DNA of 64,000 nt. Origin: Providencia stuartii (GTDB lineage Bacteria > Pseudomonadota > Gammaproteobacteria > Enterobacterales > Enterobacteriaceae). The stretch covers positions 186,001 through 250,000 of the forward strand of contig NZ_CP119546.1 in the NCBI RefSeq assembly GCF_029277985.1. The letters run 5' to 3'. Below the pieces are notes generated by a model, which saw only the letters and a list, made by a program, of their open reading frames with translations, was not told the DNA's origin and made no database searches. The translations under genes and the position numbers were made by a program. Shown here one piece after another: positions 1-7,982 of this stretch. The first letter of the stretch is position 1, and the number at the start of each line of letters is the position of its first letter.

Positions 1-25
1 ATAAAAACTCTTGCTCTAATGTCAT
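1..25 (-). CDS. start of an unidentified gene running off the left edge
   Basis: Only the first eight codons are inside the window (MTLEQEFL). The ATG at 25-23 on the minus strand follows a clear AAGGGG Shine-Dalgarno at the usual distance, so this is probably a real start. The fragment is too short to identify. It is divergent from the LysR regulator at 776, and LysR regulators often control the divergent neighbour, so it could be that regulator's target. That last point is inference. Confidence 0.5.
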
Positions 26-775
26 GTTTTTCCCCTTATTAAATTATTTGATTTCAGCATCAAATAACGAAATAGATAAAGACAATATTTAAATGTGACC
101 CAAGTAAATGAAGCGTTATGGGCATATTTATGATGAATTAAGCATAGCAAGCAGGTGAGATAAATAGAATCCATTTAAAATTAATTCATCAATAGCTACT
201 TTTATTGTTGATTTTAAATCAACAATAACGATTTTTTGTGCGTGATAGCATGATTTTTTGTCGCTTTTGCCGTGTTTTTGGATAAAAAATAAGCAATATA
301 ATGAAATTTTGTTTGCTAATGAGAAGGGGAAAAAAGGATTTGATCAATTTTGTGATATAACTCAAATTAAAAGTTTTTAAACTGTTAACAATGTAAAAGA
401 GTTGATCGAGATCAGCGAGATTGTTAATAGAATTTTTTATTATTCATTTCAATAAGATTAGCTATTTTGGTTATAAATAGTTGGTTTCGTATTACATCGG
501 TTTTTGCCAAAAAAGCAAAAATTTTTTATCGCTCGGTATGTATGCCGATTTCTGTTAACCTTGAAAAAATGCTTGATAAATAACCTAAAATTACGGGTTA
601 TTAAATATAATTCACATATATTCGTCATACTTCAAGTTACGTTATTGTTGCGGATGCTCACACACACCAGTTATCAACCGTAAGCTATCCATCTTTTGTT
701 GCTTAACTGTAATGCGAAGTATTTTGATTATAACTTTTTATTTTGATTGATTTTAAGCCTATTTTGGACACCAGT
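26..775. promoter_or_regulatory. 750-bp AT-rich divergent intergenic region
   Basis: No gene is supported here. The region holds the promoters of the leftward off-window gene and of the LysR gene. It contains a 27-bp perfect palindrome at 202-228 (listed separately). It also has a CRP-like site at 351-366, TGTGA then six bases then TCAAA, which matches 8 of the 10 positions of the CRP consensus TGTGA-N6-TCACA. The long AT-rich spacing suggests a regulated promoter region, but no transcription start was determined. Confidence 0.4.
202..228. promoter_or_regulatory. 27-bp perfect palindrome, operator candidate
   Basis: The arms are TTATTGTTGATTT (202-214) and AAATCAACAATAA (216-228) around a single central T. 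No U-tract follows, so it is not a typical terminator. It lies about 180 bp upstream of the leftward gene start. Its core TTGATTTTAAATCAA recurs at 25379-25393. The regulator is unknown. The core resembles an FNR box but has a 5-base rather than 4-base spacer. Confidence 0.6.
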
Positions 776-1711
776 ATGAACTCTATATTTACCGAAGAAA
801 ACTTACTGACTTACACGACAGCAGCTAAATATGCGAGCTTTAGTAAAGCAGCAGAAGAGTTAGGAATAACCACCTCCGCCGTCAGTTATACGATAAAACG
901 TATCGAAACCTATTTAGATGTTGTGTTGTTTATCCGAGATACGCGTAATATTGAGTTAACCGAAGCAGGCTATTATTTTTACCGTAAAGCAACTGATTTA
1001 TTGAATAACTTTCATCTTATTAAGAAGAGTATTTATTCCATTGAACAGGGGATTGAAGCCCGTGTACGGATCTGTATTAATCAGCTGCTGTATACGCCTT
1101 ATCATACGGCGAAGCTGCTGCAAATCCTTAAAAAACAGTTTCCAACTTGCCAAATTACAGTCACGACTGAGGTGTATAACGGCGTATGGGATGCCATTAT
1201 TAACAATTTGTCGGATATTGCGATTGGCGCACCAGGCACACTAATGGATGGTGGGGGAATTGATTACACTGAAATTGGGGCTATCCACTGGCAATTTGCG
1301 ATCTCTGCGACTCATCCATTAGCATTGATGCCTGAACCTATCGCAGAAAGTCAGCTACGTTTATATCCAAATATTATGGTTGAAGATACCGCACTCACTA
1401 TCAATAAACGGGTTGGTTGGCTACTGCATGGTCAAGAGGCTATTCAGGTACCCGATTTTAATACGAAATGCCAGTGTCAGATATTAGGGGAAGGGATTGG
1501 TTTTTTGCCTGATTATATGGTTAAAGAACACGTTAAAAATGGCCTATTGGTTATCAAACAGATTCAAAATCCAAGACAAGATTCGCATATGTTACTCGCG
1601 ACCCAACACTCTGCAACAGGATTAGTGACACAATGGATCCGTAAAGAATTCACGGCCAATGGTATCTTGGCCAAGCTATACAGTGATCTGCTTAAACCCA
1701 TTAGCCACTAA
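776..1711 (+). CDS. LysR-type transcriptional regulator, AllS/PunR-like
   Basis: A cytoplasmic DNA-binding regulator of 311 residues. The N-terminal winged helix-turn-helix lies at about residues 6-65 (SFSKAAEELGITTSAVSYTI). An effector-binding domain follows, with stretches shared with E. coli AllS, including GVWD, DIAIG, KRVGW and GIGFLP. The ATG at 776 was chosen over an upstream TTG at 743 because the LysR domain begins right after it. No strong Shine-Dalgarno is visible at either. AllS controls allantoin use, but no allantoin genes are in view, so the effector and targets here are unknown. It converges on the esterase gene, leaving 22 bp between stops. The divergent partial gene at the left edge is the obvious candidate target. 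Confidence 0.85.
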   Translation: MNSIFTEENLLTYTTAAKYASFSKAAEELGITTSAVSYTIKRIETYLDVVLFIRDTRNIELTEAGYYFYRKATDLLNNFHLIKKSIYSIEQGIEARVRICINQLLYTPYHTAKLLQILKKQFPTCQITVTTEVYNGVWDAIINNLSDIAIGAPGTLMDGGGIDYTEIGAIHWQFAISATHPLALMPEPIAESQLRLYPNIMVEDTALTINKRVGWLLHGQEAIQVPDFNTKCQCQILGEGIGFLPDYMVKEHVKNGLLVIKQIQNPRQDSHMLLATQHSATGLVTQWIRKEFTANGILAKLYSDLLKPISH

Positions 1712-1733
1712 GTCCGTTATGCGGTACTAGAAT

Positions 1734-2615
1734 TTATTCCGTCGCAACGAGTAGCGCTTTATAAATCGCATCAGGGATCACGCTACCATGCGTTTTGTCT
1801 GGGTAGAGAGAAAACTGACAATGGCGCCCGTGGTTTGCAATTTCAGTGCACAATTGGCGTGCAGTAATCCAACTAGAACGGGATTGATAATGTTTAATCT
1901 GCTCTTCACTAAGGCGTGATAAATCAGGCTTCTCCTCTAAACCCCCCAAGGTAATAAATAAAGGCGCTGCATTGTGTTCTTGGGTCAGTTTATCCCTATT
2001 TATCATTTCACCTTTTCCCCACCATAATGAGGGGCTGGCTGACACAAAGGATTGAAACGCTGTCGGGTGATTTTGATAAGCCATCAAAGTAAATAGTCCA
2101 CCGAAGGAGTGACCAAATAGCGTTTGTCTTTGTTTATCAAAAGTGAAGTTTTGCTCAGCCCAAGGACGAATTTGTTGATCGAGGAACTGATACAGTTCAT
2201 CGGCGCCTCCGCCGTGTGTAAACGCATCACCGGAAACGCGGGGAGTATAATCGTAGTCGCGTAATTTCTTGGGAAAAGCCTCATCGGTTGGGTAACCGAT
2301 ACCAATAATAATAGGCAATTTATCCGCTGGGAGTGTTTGGATTGCGCGATTCACAGCTAACGGAAATAATCCATTACCATCAAGCATATACAAAATAGGC
2401 CTTGTTGTTCCAGCGGAATGAGGAACTGCGCTAAAAATTCGATAGCGACGCTTTTCGTTAGCCGAATTTTCGTTGGTCATGTCATGATGCTGAACAGCAT
2501 AAAACTGACTCACTTGCTCATCTAACTCGGGGATCTTTTGCGATGGACGAGCAGCAGCGGGTGTTATTAAGCTGATTGAGAGTAATAAACTCGAAATAAT
2601 TAATTTATTTAGCAT
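1734..2615 (-). CDS. periplasmic siderophore esterase, IroE-like alpha/beta hydrolase
   Basis: A 293-residue member of the putative esterase family (Fes/IroE type), which hydrolyses ester bonds of catecholate siderophores such as enterobactin or salmochelin. The start at 2615 gives a good signal peptide (MLNKLI, a hydrophobic core, then PAAA), placing the enzyme in the periplasm as for IroE. No strong Shine-Dalgarno is seen there. The nucleophile serine sits in GHSFGG (about residue 170) and the catalytic histidine in KTHGS (about 276). It lies 140 bp downstream of a TonB-dependent receptor on the same strand, so co-transcription and iron control are likely. The substrate is inferred from family and context. 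No siderophore synthesis genes are in the window, so it may serve xenosiderophore use. Confidence 0.8.
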   Translation of the reverse strand: MLNKLIISSLLLSISLITPAAARPSQKIPELDEQVSQFYAVQHHDMTNENSANEKRRYRIFSAVPHSAGTTRPILYMLDGNGLFPLAVNRAIQTLPADKLPIIIGIGYPTDEAFPKKLRDYDYTPRVSGDAFTHGGGADELYQFLDQQIRPWAEQNFTFDKQRQTLFGHSFGGLFTLMAYQNHPTAFQSFVSASPSLWWGKGEMINRDKLTQEHNAAPLFITLGGLEEKPDLSRLSEEQIKHYQSRSSWITARQLCTEIANHGRHCQFSLYPDKTHGSVIPDAIYKALLVATE

Positions 2616-2755
2616 AGTTTGTGAAAACAACATTGATGAAAGCGGATACCGAGCAAGGATATTCTTTAATTGATTGTCTTTTTGGCTCTTCGCCAACTCG
2701 CACTCAAATGACGGAGAAAACTTGCTAGATATCCACCTAAAATAGTTAAAATAAA

Positions 2756-4801
2756 TTAAAAACTCACATTGACGTTGGCCCAATAACGGCGTCCATCTTC
2801 AACATCCCAGTTGCCACCATTTGTGTCAATCTTAGGACCTTTTTCATTAGCGATATTCAATACGGCTAAATTGAGCTTGGTATTTTTAAGTAACTGATAA
2901 GTCATGCCTACATCCATTGTAGTGTAGCCGCTACGGTAGCGCGGTGCCGTATAGCCATTACGCTGTGCCGCCCAGATTTGCTTACCTTCATAATGTGCAC
3001 GAGTGTATAGATTCAAGTCTTCACTATATTGCCAATCGAGTTTGGCATTAGCGGTGTGTTTTGGTGTCTTATCCAATGGATAGCCTTTCAAAGATATGCC
3101 ATTGCTTAGCTTTTCATCATCACTTTTACGCTCTGAATCAACATAAGTGTAGTTTAAGCTAAGTTTCCAATCTTCTGCTAGAGGAATACCTGTCGCGACT
3201 TCGACACCTTTGATATTGGCTTTACCTACGTTGTCATAAGTGTAGAGTTTTAGACCTGTAATTGGATCCGGTTCACCTGTGTAGTAACTGGTGAGTTTAT
3301 TTTTAAAATCAGTATTAAAGAGCGTAAGGCTCGCATTGAAACCTGACTCGTGGTCATAGGCAATGCTGATCTCTTCACTCAGGCTTTTTTCTGGTTTCAG
3401 GTCTTTATTACCATAAATAATCCCTTCCCCTTTTTCGGTTGATGTTCCATAGTTTGGGCTCACTTCACGTAGTGTTGGGGCACGGAAGGCTTGTGATACG
3501 CCACCTTTAATGGTGATTTCGTCAGTGAGATAATAGATAGCATAACCACGAGGATTCCAGTGGTTACCATAAAATTCATGATGGTCTAATCGTAACCCGC
3601 CAGTCAGGATAAGGTTTTCTGTTGCCGTAAACTCATCTTCAATAAAGAAGGCATACTGGTCAGCACTGAGCGTCGTATCTTCCGTTGTTTTTTTTCCTGT
3701 TGCCGAAGTGTCTTTTAATTTAGCATGTTGGAATTGTCCACCGACAGTCATGATATTATCAGGAAGGAAAGCGACCACTTTTCCATCGACAACAGTATTG
3801 GTGATTTCAGGCACACGAGCTTCATAGACAAAATGGTAATCACCCGCGCTATCTTTGACTTCTGACTTGGTATGGCGTTTAGTTTGTTCTTGGTAAACAC
3901 TTAATTCGGTGTTAACGAGATCCCAATCCCCTTTATAGGTTAAAGCAAAGTGATTTCGGTTATTGTGGAGCTCTGTTTTAGTATTTTTCTGTTTTGACTC
4001 ACCACGCATTGTATATTCGGCAAGTGATTTACCCGGTGTCGAGTCACGTTCTTGGGTGGTTCTACCCGCCTCAAGCAAAAAGGTTTGGTTATCCAGAGGA
4101 GTAAACGTTAGTTTGGCGGTGAGACTACGATTATCACGTTTGTTATGGCCGTCGGTAATCTTGTCTTCTTGACGATAGTCACCACCTCCGTACAGCTGTA
4201 AGCCTAATTTATCGTTGACCAGCGGCCCTGATAGGTAAAAATTGCCATCAGTCGAATCGCCGCTTTCGCTGTTTTCTTGCAAAATACCACCAATGGCGAC
4301 ATTACCATGCCACTCATTAGTGACTTTTTTGGTAATGATATTGATAACGCCACCCATTGCATCTGAGCCATATAGAGAGGACATCGGACCTCGAATCACT
4401 TCAATACGTTCAATCGCTTCCACTGGTGGCATAAAACCGGCTTCAAAACCACCACTACCATTTGGGCGTGATTCACGGCTATTTTGGCGGCGTCCATCTA
4501 CCAGTATTAAAGTATATTCGCCGGGTAAACCACGAATATTGATATCTTGCTTATTGGCACTACCGACAATACTGACACCTTCCACATCTTTAACTGCATC
4601 AGCTAAGTCGCGTACCGGTTTGTTCTGAAGTTGTTCTTTTGAGATAACCGTAATACTTGCAGGGGCATCGCGTAACTGTTGTGAGTAACCAGATGCAGAA
4701 ACAATCATTTTATCTGAGTCTTCTTGAGCGAGCGCATTAAAAGATGAGATGGCGGCAATAACCGCGGCTGCTAGACGTGTGTAGTGGCAGTGAATAGACA
4801 T
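2756..4801 (-). CDS. TonB-dependent outer-membrane siderophore receptor, IrgA/CirA type
   Basis: A 681-residue outer-membrane receptor. The start at 4801 is set by an AGGGGA Shine-Dalgarno 5 bases upstream and a signal peptide of about 25 residues ending in NALA. A TonB-box-like DKMIVSA follows. The plug domain (about residues 40-160) carries INIRGLPG, LVDGRRQ, RIEVIRGPMSSLYGSDAMGGVINIIT. A 22-strand barrel with a terminal aromatic (VSF) completes the protein. The plug closely resembles Vibrio IrgA and E. coli CirA, receptors for catecholate siderophores or their breakdown products. Pairing with the downstream periplasmic esterase supports catecholate import. A Fur-like site lies at 4831-4845 in the promoter region. 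The exact ligand cannot be read from sequence. Confidence 0.9.
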   Translation of the reverse strand: MSIHCHYTRLAAAVIAAISSFNALAQEDSDKMIVSASGYSQQLRDAPASITVISKEQLQNKPVRDLADAVKDVEGVSIVGSANKQDINIRGLPGEYTLILVDGRRQNSRESRPNGSGGFEAGFMPPVEAIERIEVIRGPMSSLYGSDAMGGVINIITKKVTNEWHGNVAIGGILQENSESGDSTDGNFYLSGPLVNDKLGLQLYGGGDYRQEDKITDGHNKRDNRSLTAKLTFTPLDNQTFLLEAGRTTQERDSTPGKSLAEYTMRGESKQKNTKTELHNNRNHFALTYKGDWDLVNTELSVYQEQTKRHTKSEVKDSAGDYHFVYEARVPEITNTVVDGKVVAFLPDNIMTVGGQFQHAKLKDTSATGKKTTEDTTLSADQYAFFIEDEFTATENLILTGGLRLDHHEFYGNHWNPRGYAIYYLTDEITIKGGVSQAFRAPTLREVSPNYGTSTEKGEGIIYGNKDLKPEKSLSEEISIAYDHESGFNASLTLFNTDFKNKLTSYYTGEPDPITGLKLYTYDNVGKANIKGVEVATGIPLAEDWKLSLNYTYVDSERKSDDEKLSNGISLKGYPLDKTPKHTANAKLDWQYSEDLNLYTRAHYEGKQIWAAQRNGYTAPRYRSGYTTMDVGMTYQLLKNTKLNLAVLNIANEKGPKIDTNGGNWDVEDGRRYWANVNVSF

Positions 4802-5183
4802 AAAATCCCCTAGTAAAATACAAATGCAAATGAGAGTAATAATCATAAACTATACAGATGTTACCACTGAAATAGACAAGAAATAAATATGAGATTGGCG
4901 GATTCTATAAAATTAAAAGTTTATTAACAGGTATGAAGTAAAATGATAAATAAAGAGTAACCTCAGTGTTATTGAGTATTTACACAATGGTGAATAGGTT
5001 AATGATAATAGAATTAAAAGAGTGATTTTATTTATAAATAAAAATAATAAATTTCAATTGGTTATTTATAAGGATCTCAAATTAACGCTAACGTAAAATA
5101 CCAAAATAAACTCAATTGACATTATTAATTTGCTCACTTAATGTCAGAGATAAACATGATGTTGTGAATATGGATAACCTTTA
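4802..5183. promoter_or_regulatory. 382-bp divergent promoter region, receptor / MFS transporter
   Basis: An AT-rich intergenic region between the leftward receptor and the rightward transporter. Apart from the Fur-like site at 4831-4845 and the receptor Shine-Dalgarno, I see no gene or clear repeat. Confidence 0.4.
4831..4845 (-). promoter_or_regulatory. putative Fur box for the receptor-esterase unit
   Basis: TGAGAGTAATAATCA matches the 7-1-7 Fur consensus TGATAAT-N-ATTATCA at 11 of 14 positions. It lies 30 bp upstream of the receptor start, where promoter overlap is expected. It resembles the site found upstream of feoA at 62315-62329. Confidence 0.6.
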
Positions 5184-6365
5184 ATGATGTCGACGTCCGC
5201 GCCAAATTCGCCAATACCACTGCTTCGAATTTCTATCTCCATGTTTTTTTCTTATATGACCATCGGTTTGCCTTTAACGGTTATTCCGCTTTTCGTTCAT
5301 CAAGAACTCGGATTTAACGATGTCTGGGTAGGGGTTGTGGTCGGTGTGCAGTTTTTAGCAACGGTGTTGACAAGAGGCTATGCAGGGCGCCTAGCCGATC
5401 AAAAAGGTGCGAAAAGAACGACTCTCCAAGGTATGAGTGCCTGTGGCATATCGGGGGTATTTTGCCTGCTAGCCATATTGTTGCCAGTTTCGTCAATCTA
5501 CCAACTACTCTTACTCATTATTGGACGTTTGGTGCTAGGTCTAGGTGAAAGTCAGCTTTTAACAGGTAACTTAACTTGGGGAATGAGGCTTGCAGGTGCA
5601 GAAAATGCTGGAAAAGTCATGTCTTGGAACGGAATGGCTATTTATGGTTCATTAGCGGTTGGCGCGCCATTAGGGCTTATCATTTATCAGCAATATGGAT
5701 TCATGGCAGTGGGGGGGATAGTCATGCTGTTACCTTGTATCTCTTGGCTAATTAATGGGTCTGTTCGTTCTGTTACGCCTTTACAGGGGAACTTACTTCC
5801 TTTCTGGTCTGTCATTCGTAAGATCTGGAAAATGGGAATGATATTAGCGCTAAAAGGCATTGGTTTTGCGGCGATTGGTACATTTATTTCGCTTTATTTT
5901 GTGTCAGAGCAGTGGGGCAACGCCGGCCTTGCGATGAGTGCATTTGGCTGTGCTTTTGTGTTGGTGCGCGTATTTTGGGGAGGATTACCGGATAGAGTCA
6001 ATGGTTATCGCATTGCGCTAATTTCGTTATTAATTGAGTTTATTGGTCTGATAACATTGTGGTTAGCTCCCGTATACGGCATCGCGTTATTCGGTGCGGC
6101 ATTAACAGGTGCTGGCTGCTCCTTGATTTATCCCGCGGTGGGCACGGAAGTGGTTAAAGCTGTTGCACCACAAATGCGAGGTACCGCATTAGGGGGGTAT
6201 TCTGCATTCCAAGATATTGCTTACGGTGTGACTGGACCACTTGCAGGAATGGTAGTCGCTACGTTGGGTTATAGAGGTATCTATTTAATTGCGGCAATGG
6301 GCGTTTTGATTGCCTTAATGATGACGTTATCAGCGTTACGCCATATTCATCGGATAAGAGAGTGA
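5184..6365 (+). CDS. yfcJ: MFS transporter, YfcJ/YhhS family
   Basis: A 393-residue inner-membrane major facilitator protein with about 12 hydrophobic segments. It is highly similar, as I recall the sequence, to E. coli YfcJ: YMTIGLPLTVIPLFVH, FLATVLTRGYAGRLADQ, ESQLLTG, KVMSWNGMAIYGSLAVGAPLG, ALTGAGCSLIYPA and RGTALGGYSAFQDIAYG are nearly the same. RGYAGRLADQKGAKR is the family's cytoplasmic loop 2-3 motif. The start has two adjacent ATGs (5184 and 5187) and no strong Shine-Dalgarno. YfcJ/YhhS proteins are predicted proton-coupled exporters of small molecules; the physiological substrate is not settled. It stands alone as a single gene facing hdeA. Confidence 0.85.
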   Translation: MMSTSAPNSPIPLLRISISMFFSYMTIGLPLTVIPLFVHQELGFNDVWVGVVVGVQFLATVLTRGYAGRLADQKGAKRTTLQGMSACGISGVFCLLAILLPVSSIYQLLLLIIGRLVLGLGESQLLTGNLTWGMRLAGAENAGKVMSWNGMAIYGSLAVGAPLGLIIYQQYGFMAVGGIVMLLPCISWLINGSVRSVTPLQGNLLPFWSVIRKIWKMGMILALKGIGFAAIGTFISLYFVSEQWGNAGLAMSAFGCAFVLVRVFWGGLPDRVNGYRIALISLLIEFIGLITLWLAPVYGIALFGAALTGAGCSLIYPAVGTEVVKAVAPQMRGTALGGYSAFQDIAYGVTGPLAGMVVATLGYRGIYLIAAMGVLIALMMTLSALRHIHRIRE

Positions 6366-6446
6366 ATTTTGGCTGATGAGGAAACATGATGAAATAGGAA
6401 AAACCAAATCACATCCATCATAAAAGGGTGTGATATGGTGAATGTA

Positions 6447-6470
6447 TTGCGTAGCCAAAAGGCTACGCAA
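6447..6470. terminator. hairpin between convergent yfcJ and hdeA
   Basis: A perfect 10-bp stem TTGCGTAGCC / GGCTACGCAA closes an AAAA loop. It lies between the stops of two convergent genes, so it probably ends both transcripts, although neither side has a strong U-tract. Confidence 0.6.
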
Positions 6471-6484
6471 CCAACAAGGAAGAC

Positions 6485-6790
6485 TTATTTTTTAGCGTTT
6501 TTAACTTGCTCAACAAAATTAGCCTTAGTCTCTTTTTTACAAGCCTCAATCACGAGAGGTGTTAGGGTTTGAATACCATCAACATCTAGCACGGCATCTT
6601 CGACTTTATCTTTTTTCGTTAATAACTCACCAAAGCCGACAGCGGTTGGATAAAAGTTATCATCGATCGCTAAAAACTCTTCACATGTCCATTCGTTTAG
6701 GGGCTTAGTATCGTTTTTCTTCTCTTCAGCCATGGCGGAAAGGCTCGTTAATGAAGCAGCAATAATACCGACAATAAAATATTTTTTCAT
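6485..6790 (-). CDS. hdeA: periplasmic acid-stress chaperone HdeA
   Basis: A 101-residue protein with a signal peptide (MKKYFIVGIIAASLTSLSAMA) and a mature part of about 80 residues. The core WTCEEFLAIDDNFYPTAVGF, then DAVLDV and EACKK, matches E. coli HdeA closely, including the two cysteines that form its single disulfide (WTC and EAC). HdeA is a dimer at neutral pH. At gastric pH it unfolds to monomers that bind denatured periplasmic proteins and prevent aggregation. The charged lysine-rich tail is typical. In E. coli it is paired with hdeB and hdeD in the acid fitness island; neither is next to it here, so this is a solitary copy with its own promoter. Confidence 0.9.
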   Translation of the reverse strand: MKKYFIVGIIAASLTSLSAMAEEKKNDTKPLNEWTCEEFLAIDDNFYPTAVGFGELLTKKDKVEDAVLDVDGIQTLTPLVIEACKKETKANFVEQVKNAKK

Positions 6791-7271
6791 AATTTCACCT
6801 TAATAATTAACGATCATTGAATGAGTTTTTCATAAAAGGTTCTAATCTGGATATAAATGCTTATCTCCATTTCCTAATCATCATAGATGATGAAAAATAA
6901 AAAACAAAGAGCGCAAAATGACGGTATTTATATGATTATTTAAATTCTATCAATAGTGATTTATTATTTGAAAATAAGACTAAAAGTAGTCATTTAATGA
7001 TAATTAAATAAAAAGATAATTAAGTTTTATTTAATTAAAAGCGTTTTTACTTTTATTAAAACTATTTATAGGTATACTTTTTTTATCGACAAAAAATAAA
7101 ATGTAATCTTGTTATCGATTATTGACGGGGACGTATTTCGGCACCGTCATTTCAACACCAGAAGGAAGACAGTTGTTCGCCTAGATCGGCTTGCGGTTAT
7201 CGATTTAGGTTCGGGAGTTTCCTGTAATACAACATCCATTGCCTATGTTGGCAAAGCGGAGAAACCTTTCT
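6791..7271. promoter_or_regulatory. 481-bp divergent region with a GC-richer leader before the ROK operon
   Basis: Positions 6791-7110 are AT-rich and hold the hdeA promoter. Positions 7110-7271 are clearly richer in G and C than the flanking DNA. They contain a direct repeat GTTATCGATT at 7111-7120 and 7196-7205, and an inverted repeat TGACGG (7123-7128) / CCGTCA (7144-7149). No gene with a credible ribosome-binding site is visible. This could be a structured 5' leader or operator region of the operon, or a gene remnant. Confidence 0.35.
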
Positions 7272-7982
7272 ATGTCTTTAACGAGTAAAACATCTTGTGT
7301 CATTACAATTTCGGATGTTCCCACAACCAAACGAATTTTAGTTATTGATGTTGGTGGTACACATGTCAAACTGTATACCGCCCCTAACACCCCTGCTATC
7401 GAATTTGTTTCTGGTCACACTATGACGCCAGAGCAATTTATTCATGATGTCAACCAATGCATTGATACGCGTTTATTTGATGGCGTCAGCATTGGCTTTC
7501 CATCCCCTATCTCTGGTAATCGTATTCTCAAAGAACCCGTTAATTTAGGACGTGGTTGGGTTGATTTTAATTTAGTGAATGCATTCCCGTGCCCTATTCG
7601 TCTGATTAACGATGCTGCAATGCAAGCTGTTGGTAGCTATGAAGGTGGCAGCATGTTGTTTTTAGGATTAGGTACTGGGTTAGGCAGTGCATTAGTGGCT
7701 AATCAGCAGCTACAGCCAATGGAAATTGCCCATTTACCCTATCGAGAACATGACTACGAATATTATGTGAGCGAACACTATCGTGAATCGGTTGGGGATG
7801 AGACATGGCGGCAGAGTGTGCTAACGATAGTGGATTTATTTTATCAAGCCTTTATGCCGGATTACATTGTGATCGGTGGGGGTAATGTGCATCAGTTTGC
7901 TGAACTACCTGAGCATGTACGGCGTGGCGATAACGACAAAGCTTTTCTTGGTGGAATCAGAATTTGGGGGAATAACCTATGA
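7272..7982 (+). CDS. ROK-family sugar kinase, polyphosphate-glucokinase-like
   Basis: A 236-residue cytoplasmic kinase expected to phosphorylate glucose or a related hexose at O6. The phosphate-binding loop VIDVGGTHVKL lies near the N terminus, followed by GFPSPISG, the base-region LINDAAMQAVGSYEGG, the second phosphate loop FLGLGTGLGSALV, EIAHLPYR and the C-terminal YIVIGGGN. The ATG at 7272 was chosen because GGAG lies 10 bases upstream; a TTG at 7239 and an ATG at 7245 lack ribosome sites. It is shorter than classical ROK glucokinases (about 300 residues) and resembles the ROK proteins annotated as polyphosphate glucokinases. Its phosphoryl donor is therefore uncertain. The stop overlaps the next start (ATGA), so it heads a tightly coupled operon that would feed glucose 6-phosphate to the following dehydrogenases. 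Confidence 0.8.
   Translation: MSLTSKTSCVITISDVPTTKRILVIDVGGTHVKLYTAPNTPAIEFVSGHTMTPEQFIHDVNQCIDTRLFDGVSIGFPSPISGNRILKEPVNLGRGWVDFNLVNAFPCPIRLINDAAMQAVGSYEGGSMLFLGLGTGLGSALVANQQLQPMEIAHLPYREHDYEYYVSEHYRESVGDETWRQSVLTIVDLFYQAFMPDYIVIGGGNVHQFAELPEHVRRGDNDKAFLGGIRIWGNNL

Noticed and set aside
776-1711. LysR gene as an IrgB-type activator of the nearby receptor
   Set aside because: In Vibrio irgB is divergent from irgA. Here the regulator converges on the esterase, at the 3' side of the receptor unit, and its sequence looks like AllS rather than IrgB.
7239-7271. Upstream TTG/ATG starts for the ROK kinase
   Set aside because: Neither has a Shine-Dalgarno, whereas the ATG at 7272 has GGAG at 10 bases and leaves the kinase fold intact.
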